NCBI RefSeq assembly: GCF_949628215.1
Contig: NC_134279.1
Span: forward strand, 78,106,330 to 78,170,329
Source of the DNA: Phalacrocorax aristotelis
Lineage: Eukaryota; Chordata; Aves; Suliformes; Phalacrocoracidae
Direction of reading: 5' to 3'
DNA length: 64,000 nt
Numbering within the stretch: position 1 is the first letter of the stretch; each line of letters opens with the position of its first letter. The notes beneath the pieces were generated by a model. It did no database searches. It was not told the DNA's origin and worked only from the letters and a program-made list of their open reading frames with translations. This document shows, piece after piece, positions 1 through 14,689 of the stretch. Position numbers and translations under genes: made by a program.

Positions 1-3000
1 CCATGTTTGCTGGAGATGGTGGAGTGGATCCAGCGCTGTTCAGCCACAGCCACCCAAATACTCCTTTGGTGCAAACCAAGAGGGGAAAAGTACGGCTGTA
101 GCTCACACGCCAGCTCCAGAGGGCCCCATGCCATCTGCAGGTCATACCCCACGTTAGCCATGGTTTCCAACCCACTTTCCCTCCCTCCCTCATTCTCTCT
201 GGCTCTCTGACCATCCATATGAGACAAACTATCAGGGCTCCCAACCAGAACTGCTTGCTCTGCTGTTTTCGAATCAAACTTCTGCAGGTAGCTTAGACCT
301 CATACTTAATTTGCTTTAATTGTTGTTGGGTTATTCTTTAAATTTAATTATTGGTTTCAGAATGCAACAGAAGAAAAAAATTCCAGCTCTTTTTTTCACA
401 TGTGCATGTTTTCTTTCTTGTAGGAGGCAGCCGCAGTGGGTTCACCCCTCTGTGGGTCCGGCTGGAGAAGAAGGGTGCCAAAAGCCAGGAGGGAGCCCGG
501 GTGAAGCTGCCCTGCACCTCCATCCTTGCCGACATGGTGTCCTGGGGCTGCGGCACAGCCGGATTCGGGAGAAGAGGCCGCGATGCCTTTGATGCCTGCT
601 CTTCCCCCGCGAGACCGTGCCGATAGGGGTGTGTGTGTCTCGCGCGTTGGCTCTGCCTTTGAGATTTGCCCCTGGTCATTTCTGCTGGGAGGGAGCTGAG
701 GTTGGTGCTCTGATGTGGGTGGCCCGGAGTTTGTTACCCGAGGACAGCTGGCTTACCTCTGAACTCCTGCGTTCCCAACGGTTGTTTCTCTGCTTGTGCC
801 TGCTTGTATTTTTGCCATGTGTCTTGCTGGTACGTCTTGACCAAGCTAAAGTGAGCTTCTCCCTCGAGAAAGGACTTGGGTCGGGGTGCCTGGGTAGTGG
901 TGGGAACATCTCCCACCCCAGGATTCCACCCTTCAGGCACACGTACAGTTTTAGTCCAGGTGAATCGAGCACCCAAAGGCATTTGGAGTAGAAAAGGAAG
1001 GACCTAAAGGCAGAAAACTCCCACTGTGCCACAGAGGGAGAGCAGGAGATCAGAGAAAGGCAATCAAAAACCCTGAGAGAAAAGGCAGCCTGGCGTGCAG
1101 GGCTTTACCCTGAGATCCAGTAGAGCCATGAGCAACTCAGCCCTGCTCGCTGCGGGTGCTAACGGAGACCTTCCTCAAGGACCCTGTAAACACCTATTCC
1201 CTCTGTAATTTTTCACAGCTATGCAACATGGCAAAAAAAAAAAGCAAGAGAAACAGAGAGTTTTTTGAGGTGAGGCTCAAACTGTGCTGATGCTGAGCAA
1301 CCTCTGAGCCCAGGAAGGCTCGGAAATTCCTCCCTGACCCTGCAGGCAAAGAGCTTATGCCTTGGAGCAGAAGATTTGATTGCCTTTTACGATTAGCTCT
1401 GCTTGCATTGGTACAGAGAGTTATAAAAATGACACACACACCCCCCCACTTGCCAAATCACAAAGGCAGAAGAGCGGCAGCGCGCACCCCTCCTGATGGC
1501 CCGGGCTGCGGCAGTGACCTGCACCTGGGGGAGGATAAGGACGGCGGGGGGAAATACAGCAAAACAGAAGAAGATTGACCCAATATCACTCAAGCTGGAG
1601 AGACGTCGTTATTCCATTTAAACCCGCTGAACAGTACCACAGCAGGGAATCTGTCTGTCTTGGTTAAAGGTCTTGCTGCCAGCCCAGCCTTGGAAGTGCC
1701 AGCACTAATCTGCAAATTGTTGCAAACCCTAAAGAGCTGCAGAGCTGGGAACCTTCCTCCAGCCCAGACCCCCATGGACTGGGATGCCCTTCCCCATTAA
1801 TGTTCTGCCTCCTGCCGCCGCCAGGCAGGCTCAGTCAGGCACCACTTGCCCCAGACGGGACGTAGTAAAACTCCTGGGCATTAAAATACCGGCTCCTGCC
1901 GGCAGCCCCGTTGCAGTGGGAATGGGAAGTTTGCCACCGACGAAGGTTAGATTCAGCCTGGGGAAACTCTTGCATGCTCTGGACTAAATTTGTGCACGTC
2001 TTTCTGATTAGTGTCTTCCAGCAGGTCCCCAAATAGATGATGATTCCCTTGTCCTCCTCTGACCCCACAGATCACATTCAGAGCCCGTAGCTTTTGATGA
2101 AATGCCTGGTTTTTGGCCTGGAAATCTCTGGTGCAACCTCTGGTGTTGGCCAGGAAGAGGGTTGTCACATGTGCTCTTAGACTAACAAACAACACTGTTC
2201 TTCTAAGACCATGGGTAGCAATAATTCAGGGTCAGTGAAAAGGGCATATCTAATAAGAGGGCCTGGTCTAGAGGATAAAAAAAAAGAAAAAAAAGAAAAA
2301 AACAGGCAGCTAAAAAAGCCTGGCTAGCGTGATGGATCGAGACGGATGTGGAAACCCGGCTGCAGAGCTGGCGACAGGCGGCGTCAGGGAAAACAAAGTG
2401 ATTCATGGAGAGGGATTGGGAATTGGGAAAGCCTGGGCTTAGCCGTGTAAATCATGGCACCTCCGAGATGCCAGGCGGGTAGGAGGCTGCAGCATGCCAG
2501 TACCTTGCTGCACATCCTAAGGACACTAGACAACTTGCTAGAAGGGTCCCTCAGAGTCTTTATATGGTGCTGATTTTTGTTCAAGACAAACAGTTAACCT
2601 AAGGACGAGATCTGAGTCCAAACAGAAGACCAAAGCTGACAGACATGATAAAGAGCTATTCTTAGTAACCATATTTATTATTAAAAATATCAGTTGGAAA
2701 GAGAAATGCAAACAGCAAATTTAAAGGAGCATGAATTCCTTTTGGCAGGAGCTTTAGAAGCAGCTAGGGCTTTAGTCAAGTTTTTTGAGGTATGTAATAA
2801 GATGCCAAAGAAAAGCACAAACATTCTTCACAACATTAAAAAAAACCCAAATCCTAACAAAACCTCCAGTCAATCACAAAAGGGGAAAAAGCAATGTTAC
2901 TATAAAAAAAAAATTGCTCAATGAAAAAAAGAAGGCTCCTAAAGCATTTTCCTTAAGTCATGTAAAAATAAAAAAACCACTATGCAAAAAATAACCTGTC

Positions 3001-6000
3001 TGCGCAGAGACTTGCTTATGCATATGACTGTAGCGTGTGCCTTTGCTTGTAGTAAACATGCCCTTTGCCTTCCACTGATGACATGACACTGGCATGTCAC
3101 AGCTGATTTATAAACACAACTGGATTTTCAATCTTCAGGTCTAAATTCATTGCAGCAGACCCCAGCAGGCAATGTATCTCTGTTTATCTATAAATACTGG
3201 TTACTGTGCTTTCCTGGATAGAGGCAGGTACAGTACGATGTTGTTTATTTTTACTTGCTTGCAATACGAGGAAACGGTGTTTGGTATCAGTCGTCATCAT
3301 GAGCTACGTGGCTGCAGGGCTCTTTCGAGGGCTCTGAACTGCATAACCAAAAATGCAAGCAGTGCTCTGCAGTGAATCCTTCAGCGATCACTGGGGACTC
3401 ACCTTGCAACTCAGTGAGACCGAGGAAGAGGAGGAGGAGGACGAGTGAGAAAGGCTTAGAAAATACAGCAGTGATCAAGACCGGGGTGTGGGTTGCAGAA
3501 ACTCCCAAGCCGTGGTCAAGCTGGATTCAGTGGGAGCTGCCTTGCCTGTGCACTGAGGTTCCCAAACAGCAGTGGTTGATATGGGGTGGGTTGCATGAGG
3601 GTCTCGGACTCAGCTCCTGGAAGTCCCTGCCATGATGGACACTAGGGGGTGCACGTAAGGGATCCAGGTTCCTCCAGCCTCCAGCTCAGGATCACAACGG
3701 CCGCAGCCACAGGACATTGCAAGTGGAGCACTGTAGAAACATGCCAAATTGCTCATACTCAGGTATTCCCTCTGCAAGGAAGGTCTGGGCTTCAGCAATC
3801 TTTCATGGACCAGAAGCAGAGGCCTAGGCATGTAGGTTGAGGGTGAAGAGGTAAATCTACCTCTAGGCTTTCAGCCTCCCTGTTGCAAGCCAAGAGCCAA
3901 AAAGCCCTGGGACCCCTGTCTCTGACCCCGCAAAGTTATTTCCATGGGAAGCTACCGGGCCACTAGCTCCAGGCGTGAGCCTAAGAGCCAGACATCCTGG
4001 GACGGGCTCTTAGGATCCTGCGTGACCTGACATGAGTTAGGGGAACCTTGGACACCTGGGTCTGGCAGCTCTCCCTGGGCTTGTGGCACCTCCTGTGCTC
4101 CCCTTGGAGGGAACCATTTCACCTCACAACCTGCAAGCCCTGAAATCTCCAGCCCACATGGAAAGCTGGGAGCTGATCAGGAAAATGGTCATCCTTGCTA
4201 GAGCTCCTGCAGCTAAAGGCGGTGGAGCAACAACTTCAGGTAGTAGCCACCAGGGAGGTCCTTGGTCAGCAGATGTGCCCATCAGAGTTGAGAGGAGCTG
4301 GGCTTTCATTGTAGGCAATATGCTGGTTACTTGACAGGAACAGAAAGGGTAAAAATGGGCAAGGATTTAAAGGTGCTTGAAAGAGACTGAGCAAAAGGAG
4401 GAGCAAAGCTGGGAAATAGCCCTTGATGGTCCCTGGGCTATTTAAATGCGGCTTGAAGGGATTTGGTAAAAAAAATGACAACATATTAGAAATAAAATCA
4501 AATAAAGGCAGCTATGTGTAGCCCTGCATGGCTGAATGAGTGTGAGCATCAGAGATGATCAGTATCCGGGATGGTTTGATTTTGGCAGAGGAAGAAGAGG
4601 AGACGGGAAGGAGACAGGGAAAGAGGTGTTCCTGAGTTTGGTTATCAGGTTGCCCATGGAGGGGGTGATTCTGCTTCCAGAACATGGGTAGGTGCTCAGC
4701 CAGCAGGTCCAGGATCAGAGTAGAGCCTTGGGTTAGAGAGAGCTTCTGCCTGCACGTGTTCCTGGAGGGATTCAGGCTGTTGCAAGGGCTAGTCTCCCCA
4801 GCAGACCTGTCCTTCCTTGACTCTGCAATGTGACATACAACAACAATTGTGAATCGAACCTGCCATCTGCCTGTGATGTGTGTCTGTCCTTATTTTTGCA
4901 AAGGTGACCCGTTCTCACTGCCTGAAGCACCGCATCGAGCAGCGAGGTCTCGGCAGTTCCCCTGGCAGTGATAACAAACACAAGTGCTACAGGCTCCAGC
5001 CACCTAAACAACAGAACAAAAGGCAGCTTGTCTTGACTTTCCTCTTCTGCCTGTGAGGAAGAGCCTTCCCAGACTCCATGACACAACACCAGCCTACTGG
5101 GGGGAGGACACCAAACCACTGTTTAGATAAGGAAAGCCCTTATCAAGCAGAAAGGAATTTAAAATGAGAGCTCCCGCCAGTGGCTCCACATTAACAAGAT
5201 TTTCCCATAAGTGGTGGTGTTTTATATCTAAATGTTTTCTAATATGGTAACATTCCCAGAAAACATATTTGGATACAGCCACAGGTCCTCAAAGTCTTGC
5301 CAGATGGAAAATAACAGCAATAACTGCCTCAGTCTGAGAAAAAACTTTAAAGCTTTGGTGTCTTGTCTGTCTCATGCCAAATTGGGAATGTGCATGTAGG
5401 AGAGTATGAAAACACAGTATGGGCCAGGATACCACGGACCTTAGTCCCTTCCTGAGGAACAGCATGTATGGCACAGCATGGCTTGGCAGAGGGATGGTGG
5501 GACTGTTCCTCACTCTTTCTCTGTATTATTAAGTGATCTTGGACACATGGTTGGTGTCCCATGTCCCGAGATAATCTGTCTGCATCACCCAATAGATCCA
5601 GGTTTCAAAGTCCAGCCCTGAGTTAAGTGTCTCCTGTGACGGACTCTATCAATAGACTTTCCTGGATGATTTCCACATGGATTTAGGTCTCCTTAAGCAA
5701 CATCCATAAGTAGGTCAGCATAATGAAGTGCCTCCACTCATTACGTACTGAGGCCATTAGACCTTCTCCTGCGCCTACCAGAAAAACAGACCTTTATTTT
5801 TTAAAGGTTTGGTGATCAGGTTTAGAGCTTGTAGAGAAGGTCTCTAGGAGCTGAGTTGAGGTGGTGGGAGAGCTCAGGATGCTCCAAGACACTCACCTTA
5901 GCGCCCTGCAGTAGTCCTGGTCATGCTGGTGGCTTGCTCATGGACTGAGTGGTGGAGGCCAGGAGTTAGGCAGCTTCTGCAGGCTTGCAACCAAATGAGA

Positions 6001-9000
6001 TGATACCTGAGAGCGGAGCAGGGCAGCCCACGTACTGAATACAGGCAGAGAAAAGCTCAGCAGGCAAGCTGCACACAAACAGCGTGCACAGCAAGCAAAC
6101 AAACAAACAAGTCGAGCAAAGGCCGTGTGAGCAAGCCAGAAATCACCGCTCAGTGCAAGGGGTGCTTGGGCCAATGGTTTGAAGACACGGGAGAAGGGCA
6201 TCTGCCTTCTGCGATTGCGGCTGGACTGAAATGGGGTGTAGACGGATGCATGGACAACCACGTGTGGACACTTCTAGATGGGTATGTGGACACTTCTAGA
6301 TTGGCATGTGAGACAAATCGTGTGTGCAAACATGTTCATGCAAGATACGGGTGTCCTGAGCAGCATGTCCTTGGCATGAGCCTCCTTCCAAGCCTGCTCT
6401 GTCTGGCCCCAGTCTCCATCAAGGGGGCAAATAATTGGTCCTTTGGGTTGAAGAGTGAAGAGCAGCTATGCTCCAAGTCAAAGCCCCATGTGTGACCCGT
6501 TTTGTCTTGGAGCAGGGCTGTGCTCAATAGCTTGAATTGCATCAGAGAAGGAAGCCATTATCGTTAGCCAGATCAAGGTGTCCACCCAGTGGTACAGACG
6601 GGTTTGACTCAGCTGGGCTAAACCCTGTGGAGCTCCCCAGGGTTGCTCTGCCCTTCGTACTACTTAACCCTGGAGGAAGCCTGGTTTCGGGGTGAGGGGC
6701 ATGCAGCGATGGGTGGGACGTGCCTCTTGATCACGTCGCAAGGGCGGGAAGCCTGAAAGAGGAGGGCTCTGAGATCACAAAAGCCTTTTCAACACTGGGA
6801 GAGGGGAATTTTCAAAAAACACCCCGAGCAGAGGGAATGTGTGCCATTTGGGTGTAGGACTGGATCTCCAGCACGTTCACCCCTGGCGTTTGTTTTGGGC
6901 CCATCTCTTCTCCCCGGGGCCTTGGGGCAAGCAGGAGTGCCATAACAGGGAGCCGTGAAGAGAGTGGAGCCAGCCAGCGGCAAGGATTTTGTTAGTGTTT
7001 GGAGGAGAAAACAGGGAATTTCCACATATGGAAAAATGTTCCTTTAAACTGTGATTATGTAAAAATACAAAGCCACAACTGATAATATCTCTCACTCTGG
7101 GGAATGATGGAGAGTGTTTGTTTCTTTAATTGCATTTAATACTCATGAAAGTTACTGGCTTGCCACCACTGCAAGTGAAGCTCGTTTGTTGGATTGCAGC
7201 ATGCACAACACCAGCTTCCTTTCCATGCTCCTTCAGCAATGTATTTTGCGCTCGTTATTAAAAGGCAGCTCCTAATTTGCCGCATATGTTTGATTGCTGG
7301 TGTTTTGCCTGCAAATTGCCTGTAGAGGTGCGAACTAAAATTAGGTGTGTGATGAGTTTCTAAATGAGGACCCTTAACTAGTCAAAGGCGGCCAGCCTCC
7401 TGTTAGGCGGGAGCTGAGCCACAAGCCAGGCTCTGACGCCTGCCCCAGGCAACCATCCCTGTCTTAGATGGCTGCAGATGTTCTAGTTATCCTTCTGAAC
7501 GGTCATCATCATCTTGACTCTCACCCATATTTTGGTCTCAAATTTAACAATTAAACAATTTAACCAGGGCCTGGGTGGAGAATTATTTCCCCTATCAGTT
7601 TTGGATGTGCCATTTTGGGATTTTGCTTTGATTCTTATTCAGAAGCTCCCCATCCTCTGTCCCTTGGTATGCTCTTATCTCATCCTCTCCCATATGGCTC
7701 CTCACTAAGGTAAATGATTTGGGCTAACATATAAAGGGATGCGGAGAAAATCTGTAGCGTGGGCAGGAGCCGGCGGGAGCTGACACGGGCTACGCTCCTG
7801 TTGCTGCTTTAATTCATCAGCATTCGAGCATGTAAAACCAGGACAGTCGCCGAAGCTGCAGCGTATGAATCACCCTTTGAAAGAAACGTGTCTCTGCGTG
7901 CTCTGACAAGCCCTTCTTTTCAAAGTGCCATTGACAAACCTGGCTTGCTAAGAGCATGGATTTAAAAAGCTCTCACTGCAAAGGTAAATTATATCCTGAT
8001 CCCTTCCTGGAGTTTGGTGCTGTGCCAAATAGGTGCCGAAACCTCCCAGTGAGTCGTATAAATCACAGACCAAAACCCCGAGGGAGTTGGATTAATACCG
8101 GATCAATGTGAACGTGCCACAAAGTTATTTGATCACTACAATGCTGGTATTGACTGTTATACACCTGTTATATCATTACGGATTACATCTGTTGTAAACA
8201 CGCTGTTTGATGTTGCAGGCTGTGCTAACCACATGCACCATAATCATGGCTTGTAGCTGCTGTGGTGGCCTCAACATGCCTGAATGATGCTAATTTTCTT
8301 GTTGTGTGGGGTAGCCCGACAAAAGAGGTTTGTTCAGGGTGAGCCTGTGCACAGGGAGCAAGGGGGGAGATAGGAGAAGAGATGAGAAAGCAGTCTGCAT
8401 TGCGACGGAGATGACTGGGGAGGAAGGTGGGAATAAAAATAATACCAGACTACAACAGACACTGGCTGAAGGAGGGAGTTTCTCTGTTCTGGCTGAAGTT
8501 TATGACCATGAAAAAATCAAATGAGGATGAGCAAGTAGCCGGACAGGCATGGGGCAGGGTTTAGCTGCAGGAGGGGCTGTTGGTGATGGGAAGGGGTGAA
8601 ATGATGTTGTTCAGCTGGGGTTTCGCACTGCGGTGGGGTGGTGAAGCACACTCGCTGATGGCCCGCTACCACCAACAGCAGTAGCAGCCTTGATAATCCC
8701 TCCTTCAGTAGTGTGGGCCTGCAATTTAGAACCTTAATGGAGCAATTTTGAGCTCACATCAGTGGTTCCCAAGAGAGTATCAAACCCTCCCTTGCTGGGT
8801 GTATTTCTGTGATCTCTGTTTTGGCAACTTGACACTTTCTTAAGCCTGAGAGACGAGTTACCTCATGCCGGCAACCTTCCTAATCCTCATTTTTCCTGTC
8901 TCAGACACCAGGTTTCTCCCCCTTACACCTCTGCTTCTCTGAAGAGGAGCCAGACTTTCTCCAGAAACCATCTCCTCAACATCGCATGCTGGACCTGCTG

Positions 9001-10083
9001 ACAGCAGGACTGGGAACCAGCCTCCCCACCTGGTGCTGCTCTTCCAGCTGAACATCCAACACAGGCGGAGGACCTGACCTAAACTGACATTTATATTAGC
9101 CTTTTCATGACTTCGGGGTAATAAGGGATGGGTCCGTGTTCCCAGATGGTGGAGCAGAGTATGACACCCTTCCACCTCCTATATCTGAGTGAGGGGCACA
9201 GGCTAAGGGCGTGTGATTATTCTGTTCTTACATGGGGACATGCCCTCCTTGGTCCCCCAGGAGCATAGTGCCGTTGCAGTAACAGGGCTCAGCCAGAGGA
9301 AGGGGGGATGAAATGTTTAGAATTAAAAGTGGTGTCTCAGAAAAAAGAAAACAAACCAAAAGGATCTCTGTGAAATGTTCTTTCCTTCTACATTTGCCAT
9401 GGACTGAAGGTCCAGCCAATACCTATCATTTCCTAAATTCAACCCTTTCCCTCCCTTTCTATCTTACCTTTTTTTTTTTCCTAGCAACATCCCAGGGCTA
9501 ACCCAACAGCAGCTGGAAAACTCATAAAGACTTGGGGAAGAAGACAATGCAGGAGGTATTCCCCAAATATTTCAAAACTTGTGGGTTATGATTTTTAACC
9601 AGTCCCAAAACATTATTTGCCTGAAACTGAAGGAGAAAGATGATGCCAAGACTTTTGAGCTTGGAGGGATGAAAAGTCAGTACCATTTTTCAGTAGCCCT
9701 CCTGGCTGTACCTAGTGAAGGGTGAAGTTGGCTGCCTGACACATGTGGCCACTCCAAAGCTGTGCTGGAAACAAGATGTCTGAGACTTTCTGCCCAGCTC
9801 TGCTCCATGATGACCCTGCCCCAGGCTAGAGCTGACAGTCAGAAGTAGCCCCTGGGTCACACTCGTCCTTTGTGTCCAGAGGTCAGTTCAGTGATGTAAC
9901 TTATTGGAGGTTAGGAAGAAAGAGAACAAAAGTGATATTTTGGAAGAAGCAGGTGAAGAGAGAAAAGGACACCCAGACAGGGTCTGACCAGGGGAAAGGT
10001 CCTGGGCTGGCAGCAGCCTAGGGCTTAGGGCAAGCCCTGCCGATAATATTTGAAAAACTCTGTTCAGGGTGGGAGGAATGATG
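1..10083. other. Intergenic DNA without a supported gene
   Basis: Only short, unrelated open frames occur on both strands, with no recognisable domain or consistent exon chain. Local features are simple: A-rich patches near 2275-2300 and 2840-2990, a two-copy 22-bp repeat at 6263-6306, and balanced single-copy DNA at 7090-8300 with TAAT and CAAT words. A splice-acceptor-like tract at 405-423 precedes a GC-richer stretch, but no donor pairs with it. Confidence 0.55.
6263..6306. repeat. Two-copy 22-bp tandem repeat
   Basis: The word TGTGGACACTTCTAGAT recurs at 6263 and 6285, with a 22-bp unit. The second copy differs only in its last few bases. No function is apparent. Confidence 0.8.
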
Positions 10084-10285
10084 GATCACAGAATCACAGA
10101 ATCCCAGGCTGGAAGGGACCTCAGAGATCATCTAGCCAACCTTTCTGGGAAGAGCAGAGTCTGGACAAGATGGCCCAGCACCCTGTCCAGGTGACTCTTG
10201 AAGGTGTCCAACGTGGACAAGTCAACCCCTTCCCTGGGGAGATTATTCCAATGGATGAAGAGGATGAAAGTCCTTCTCTTACCCC
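10084..10285 (-). mobile_element. CR1 LINE 3'-end fragment
   Basis: The plus strand opens with the reversed CR1 tail (TCACAGAATCACAGAATC), followed by GGCTGGAAGGGACCTCAGAG, the usual antisense 3' end of avian CR1, and continues through the antisense of the final ORF2 region. The insertion is therefore in minus orientation and strongly 5'-truncated, as most CR1 copies are. The far boundary is approximate. Confidence 0.9.
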
Positions 10286-11699
10286 AAGCCCTCCAGATGA
10301 CTCAATGATGGAGCAAGAAGGCCTCTGATGAGGTGGAAAATGCCAAGAAACCCCACCAGCTGTGAAGAAGAGCACCCCAGCTCTCACGCCATCTCAGGTA
10401 AGTATGAGTCAGGGATGGGGACAGCTCCCAGAGCTGTGGTATGCAGGCCAGGGTGTGAGCATATAGGTCCATGTCTCAGTGGGCTTTCTGCCGCCTCGCC
10501 AGCCAACTCCTCCTGTAGTCTTTTCCAATGTCTCAAGAGTGTATGCACGAGTCCAGGCTGTCTTTTCTGAACTTCACCTGGGAATTCCCAGTAAAAATAT
10601 GCCCTACAAATGTTGCGATGTCCTGGAAGTACCATCAGAGCCCTTCAACCTGTGAAAAGGATTTCCACTGAACTTTGTTCCCCCAAAACAAGAGACAGCC
10701 AAAGTTGGCATGTTTTGTCTTTTACCCAGCATCAACCCAATGGGTACAACACCCAAAGGCTGCACTTTGAACTTGCCTTGCTGTTGTTAGGAGGAAAGCA
10801 GGAAGCAGGGTGCCCTGAACTTTGGTTTTGAAAACAAGGTTTTTAGTGAGTATCACCCCAGTGAGGCCAGCGGCACCCCTGGCCCTTCCCTTGTCCTGAG
10901 CTGCTCACACAAGGCAGGTATTTGGGCATGTCTGCCTCAGCCCTGTACTAAGGCGGTTTGGAGGCTGTTGGCGTAGGCAGTGAAGGCAGAGCATTGTAAA
11001 GGGAGCTGCCGCAGCGGAACCACCCCTACTTCAGTGGTCACCCGCATCTCTCCTGGACCAGGCTCTGGGCTCGCTCCATTCCTTTCTGGGTCACCAGCCA
11101 AGCACTGCACTGGGGCAGTGGCCACAGGCAGGGATTATCAAAGAGATGATGATGTCAATCAGCCTACTCTGACCCACCTGCATCAGTGAGACACCCAGAC
11201 TTTGTCACCCATCGGTGCATTAACCAAAGAAAAACTGACCTGTTGAGCAACTTCTGGGGTCTTTTCTGCTTGTCCAGGCAGTGCAGCAATACTCTGAGAC
11301 ACCTTCCCGGTGTGCCCTGGGCTCTTCCTCATGCCAAGTCCTGACACACGGCCACAAGCCTTGGAAGCCAGGCTGCTCCCCCAGAATAGATGCACAGTTT
11401 AACTGCTTTATGCCAGGAAAGGCATAGACAGGCTGTCACTTTCTGGGAGTGCTGACCTGTGCTCTGGGGCAGCATCCTCCTCCTTCCATACTGAGACCTT
11501 ACCACAGAACTCCCCATCTTCCCTGGCATCCCACCACCCTTTCCCCATCCATCACCTTATTTCCACCCTTTGGGTGGAGCAATGGGGTGTGCAGCCCTCC
11601 ATATGCTGCAAATATGACCATGGCCCAAAAAAACACATTCCCATCTCCCCAGTCCTCCCTCTCCCCTGCGTCTCACCCCCCTCCCCCCACCTGGGGATG

Positions 11700-12010
11700 A
11701 ATGAGACACTCGCTGTGGCTGCAATATATCATTCTTACTATTTGTTATGAGGTTTTAATGAGTGTGGAAGATTAGGATGTTTGCAACAGCGTAACAATAA
11801 AATACATATCTCGCTCATTCCTTGCCAAAAAGTACTTACAAATAATAAAAATGAGGCTAGCTGAATGCATAAATCTCCTTTCACAAGCCCCCACCCACTG
11901 TGCAATAATTAGTACAAAGTGCAGTGCTAATAGATCATCTTACTTGTGTGGGAAACTTGACATTATGCTTTGTTTATATTATCCCTTTGGCAAGAATCTG
12001 CATGGCAAAT
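11700..12010. promoter_or_regulatory. Candidate non-coding regulatory block (AT-rich)
   Basis: A run of balanced-to-AT-rich, non-repetitive sequence contains several homeodomain-type words (CAATAATTAG, TGCTAATAGATC, TTTAATGAG) and a GTGCAATAATTAG cluster. Nothing in it codes. This is the texture often seen in conserved non-coding enhancers near developmental genes, but conservation cannot be judged from one sequence. Confidence 0.22.
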
Positions 12011-14689
12011 CCTGGCAGCCAGCAAACAAGAGGCTCTCAAGGAAGGTTTCCAGACTGTCGTGCAGAAAAGCAAGCCACAGGATTGCGTGCTGGTCAGGAT
12101 GCCGAAACCAGCTGGGGAGCTGCAGAGTTAGATCCAGCTTTTATGGAATTGAGCTACCAAGTTTCCAGCTGACTAGGAGCAACATCCTGCGACTGATTTG
12201 CAAAGGGCTGTTCCCACCCCAGCCACAACAAATCAGTGTGAACCTTGGCTTCAGGATGGCGCCCTTTGCTTAATTATATATTCAGGGCCCAATTTACTGC
12301 CTGGGCCTCCTAATGGGAACAGACGGGGTTGCCCAGACTTGAGACAGGCACCGAATATGGCCCCTGCAGACTCTGGCTGTGTAAGCAGAGGGTTTTCAGC
12401 CTGTGCCCAAATAGCTTCAGCTCCCAAGACCCTTCTCCTCCACTCAGCCTGTATGGAGACCTTGGCTGATGTGGGAATTACCTCCACCAGGACATCTGGC
12501 TCTGTCCCATGGGGCAGGGTTGCTGCAGTACAACTTACCCAGGGCATAAGGGTGTCTCAAAATGCTGCCAGTAGGTGTAAGGGGTGTCTTCGGCTCTCTA
12601 ATGACTGAAATGAGCAGTGGGTCAACATACTGAGTGGAAAGCCAGCCCTCACTCGCCATGCCTACTTCTCTTCATCCCATAGCCCCCTTCTCTCTGGTTG
12701 GGCTCAAATCCCTTTCATTTGCTTGTTTCTCCATCCCAGGGAGCAGTGGAAAAAACAGAGCCCAGTGCTTGGACGCAGCGATGCATTCCTGCCCGGTGAA
12801 TCACAAACCATTAGCACCACAGGTCCAGGTATATTCACAGGAGGGCGCATTGCTAGGGAGGAAAAAAAAGGGTTTCTTGCCAGTTGGGAGAATGGGGAGG
12901 GGAGGCTTTAATTTCTTTCCTTGAGAAACTTTGGAGCCATCTGTAAAATGGCTATTTTGGGAGTTCAGTGAGGGAGAGCCACCAGACTGGACCTTGCCTT
13001 AGGGACACGTCCCAACAGTGGCAACTTGTATTTGCAAAGACCTTAAAGTCTGCCATTCAGCACCTTCCTCTGCTGAGGGTCTCCCCTGACTTGACCCAGT
13101 GCTCCTAAAACCCCAGGAGGCTTTTGCCCCCACATGCTGTGTGTCTGGGCAATAACAGAATGCCAGGCTACACACTTCCATGTGGGCTTTTTCTCTGCAA
13201 GGCACATGCACAGCATGCTCCACCAGGTCCCTGTGTGCTGCCATGTGTGGTCACAGAGCATCTACCCCTGACTGGAGCTGGCATGTGGTGTGCTGAGCAT
13301 GGTGTCCTCAGTACCTTCCCTCCCTTTTCTTCTGAAGGGCATTTGGAAGGACTATCCTGTGAGGTGAGCTGATCTGCTAGACAAGCCCCAGCAGCCTTCA
13401 GAGTGGCAGGTGTGGCTTGGACTCCACCTTTGAACAAGCTTCAGCCATGCGCATCCGGATTCACTCCTGCTCCAGCAGAGCTTCCAGCATGTGCTTGATT
13501 CCCCGCTTCCTGCTGGACCCCTTCTTATTGCATCCCACCCACTGTTCTTGCTCAAGGCTGGCCTTCCAAATGCACCGATGTTGTCCTGCTTTGTGGCTGG
13601 GGAATGGAAACGAGGTGCCTTATCCAGATGGAGAAGTGACTCATCCACCTGGGAAACAGGCAGTGGAGTCACCTGGTCCAGGCTGCCCTCTGCTCTTCTC
13701 CTCCAGCTCTGTGGTGAAATAGCCAGCAAAGGGAGAAGGCTTTTGCCCATGGGCCCAGTGGACATGTTCATTTGCAAATTTACACCCTGCCTGTTTGTTT
13801 TCATTTGGGTTTGCATTCTCCCATGGGTTCACAGCAGTGTACTCTACTGCTGGAAGAAACCTGGAACCAATTCCTGACTTTGCATGGTATTCTTAAAGCT
13901 TTAAAATAAGAGTTGGCAACTGTGGCCGCACATGGGCATGACAAAGAGCTCACTTTGTAAAGCATTGGTCAACTGGGAAGAGTATTGCAAACACATGCTC
14001 TTCCTCACCAGACCCAGCTTGCTAGAACCACTTCAGATATATTTATTTTCTTTATGCCGGCAGGCTTAGGGAATCCTGGTAACGTGCGAGTAATCCTGAA
14101 CAAAGTGTGAAGCACAAAGGCAGCATCGCTGTGCTGACAAGGCTGGTTCAGGCAGGAAGAACTGGGCAGAGCCATGACATTTCGGTGACTGGCAAGGTTA
14201 TTTGAGGGGAAAGCATTGGGAGCCTGGCGTCCGGCAGCCAGTGCCGGCAGCAGCCTCTCCCACTACCCATGTTGACTCCGCTGCCTCAGGACAATGGCAA
14301 ATGGGCTGAAACATCGACAGTTTCCCCACAGACTCTTCCCAGAGTTACTAAAATTAACCTTTTTATTCCCCCCCACTGGAGAAATATAAAGCCTTTACTT
14401 CCCTTAACCTCTCTTTCCCATCCAGTGGGCAAAGAGTTTGTCAGATCTACAGTTAAAATAATATATTAAGGATTCCCAATGGTGCAAGTCAAACTTCACA
14501 TTTCCTAATGATTCCAGATGCCTTTTTTGTCCTCAGACATTTCAAGTTAAACCTCTATGAAACTGACCTTTTGGCTTGTCAGACTCTGTAAGGACCCCAG
14601 AGATGAAACACTTCTTTCAGTCTGTCACTACTGTCCGTAGACCGCCCCCCCCAACCCCCTCCTCTATTTTATCAGCAAGAACCCATAAT

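Noticed and set aside
405-626. Possible exon after a polypyrimidine tract and AG at 422-423
   Set aside because: The acceptor looks good and the following 200 bases are GC-richer and open, but there is no convincing donor and no recognisable peptide.
10384-10404. Strong donor-like CAG/GTAAGTATG
   Set aside because: No acceptor or coding segment upstream; it lies just past a CR1 fragment, so chance is likely.
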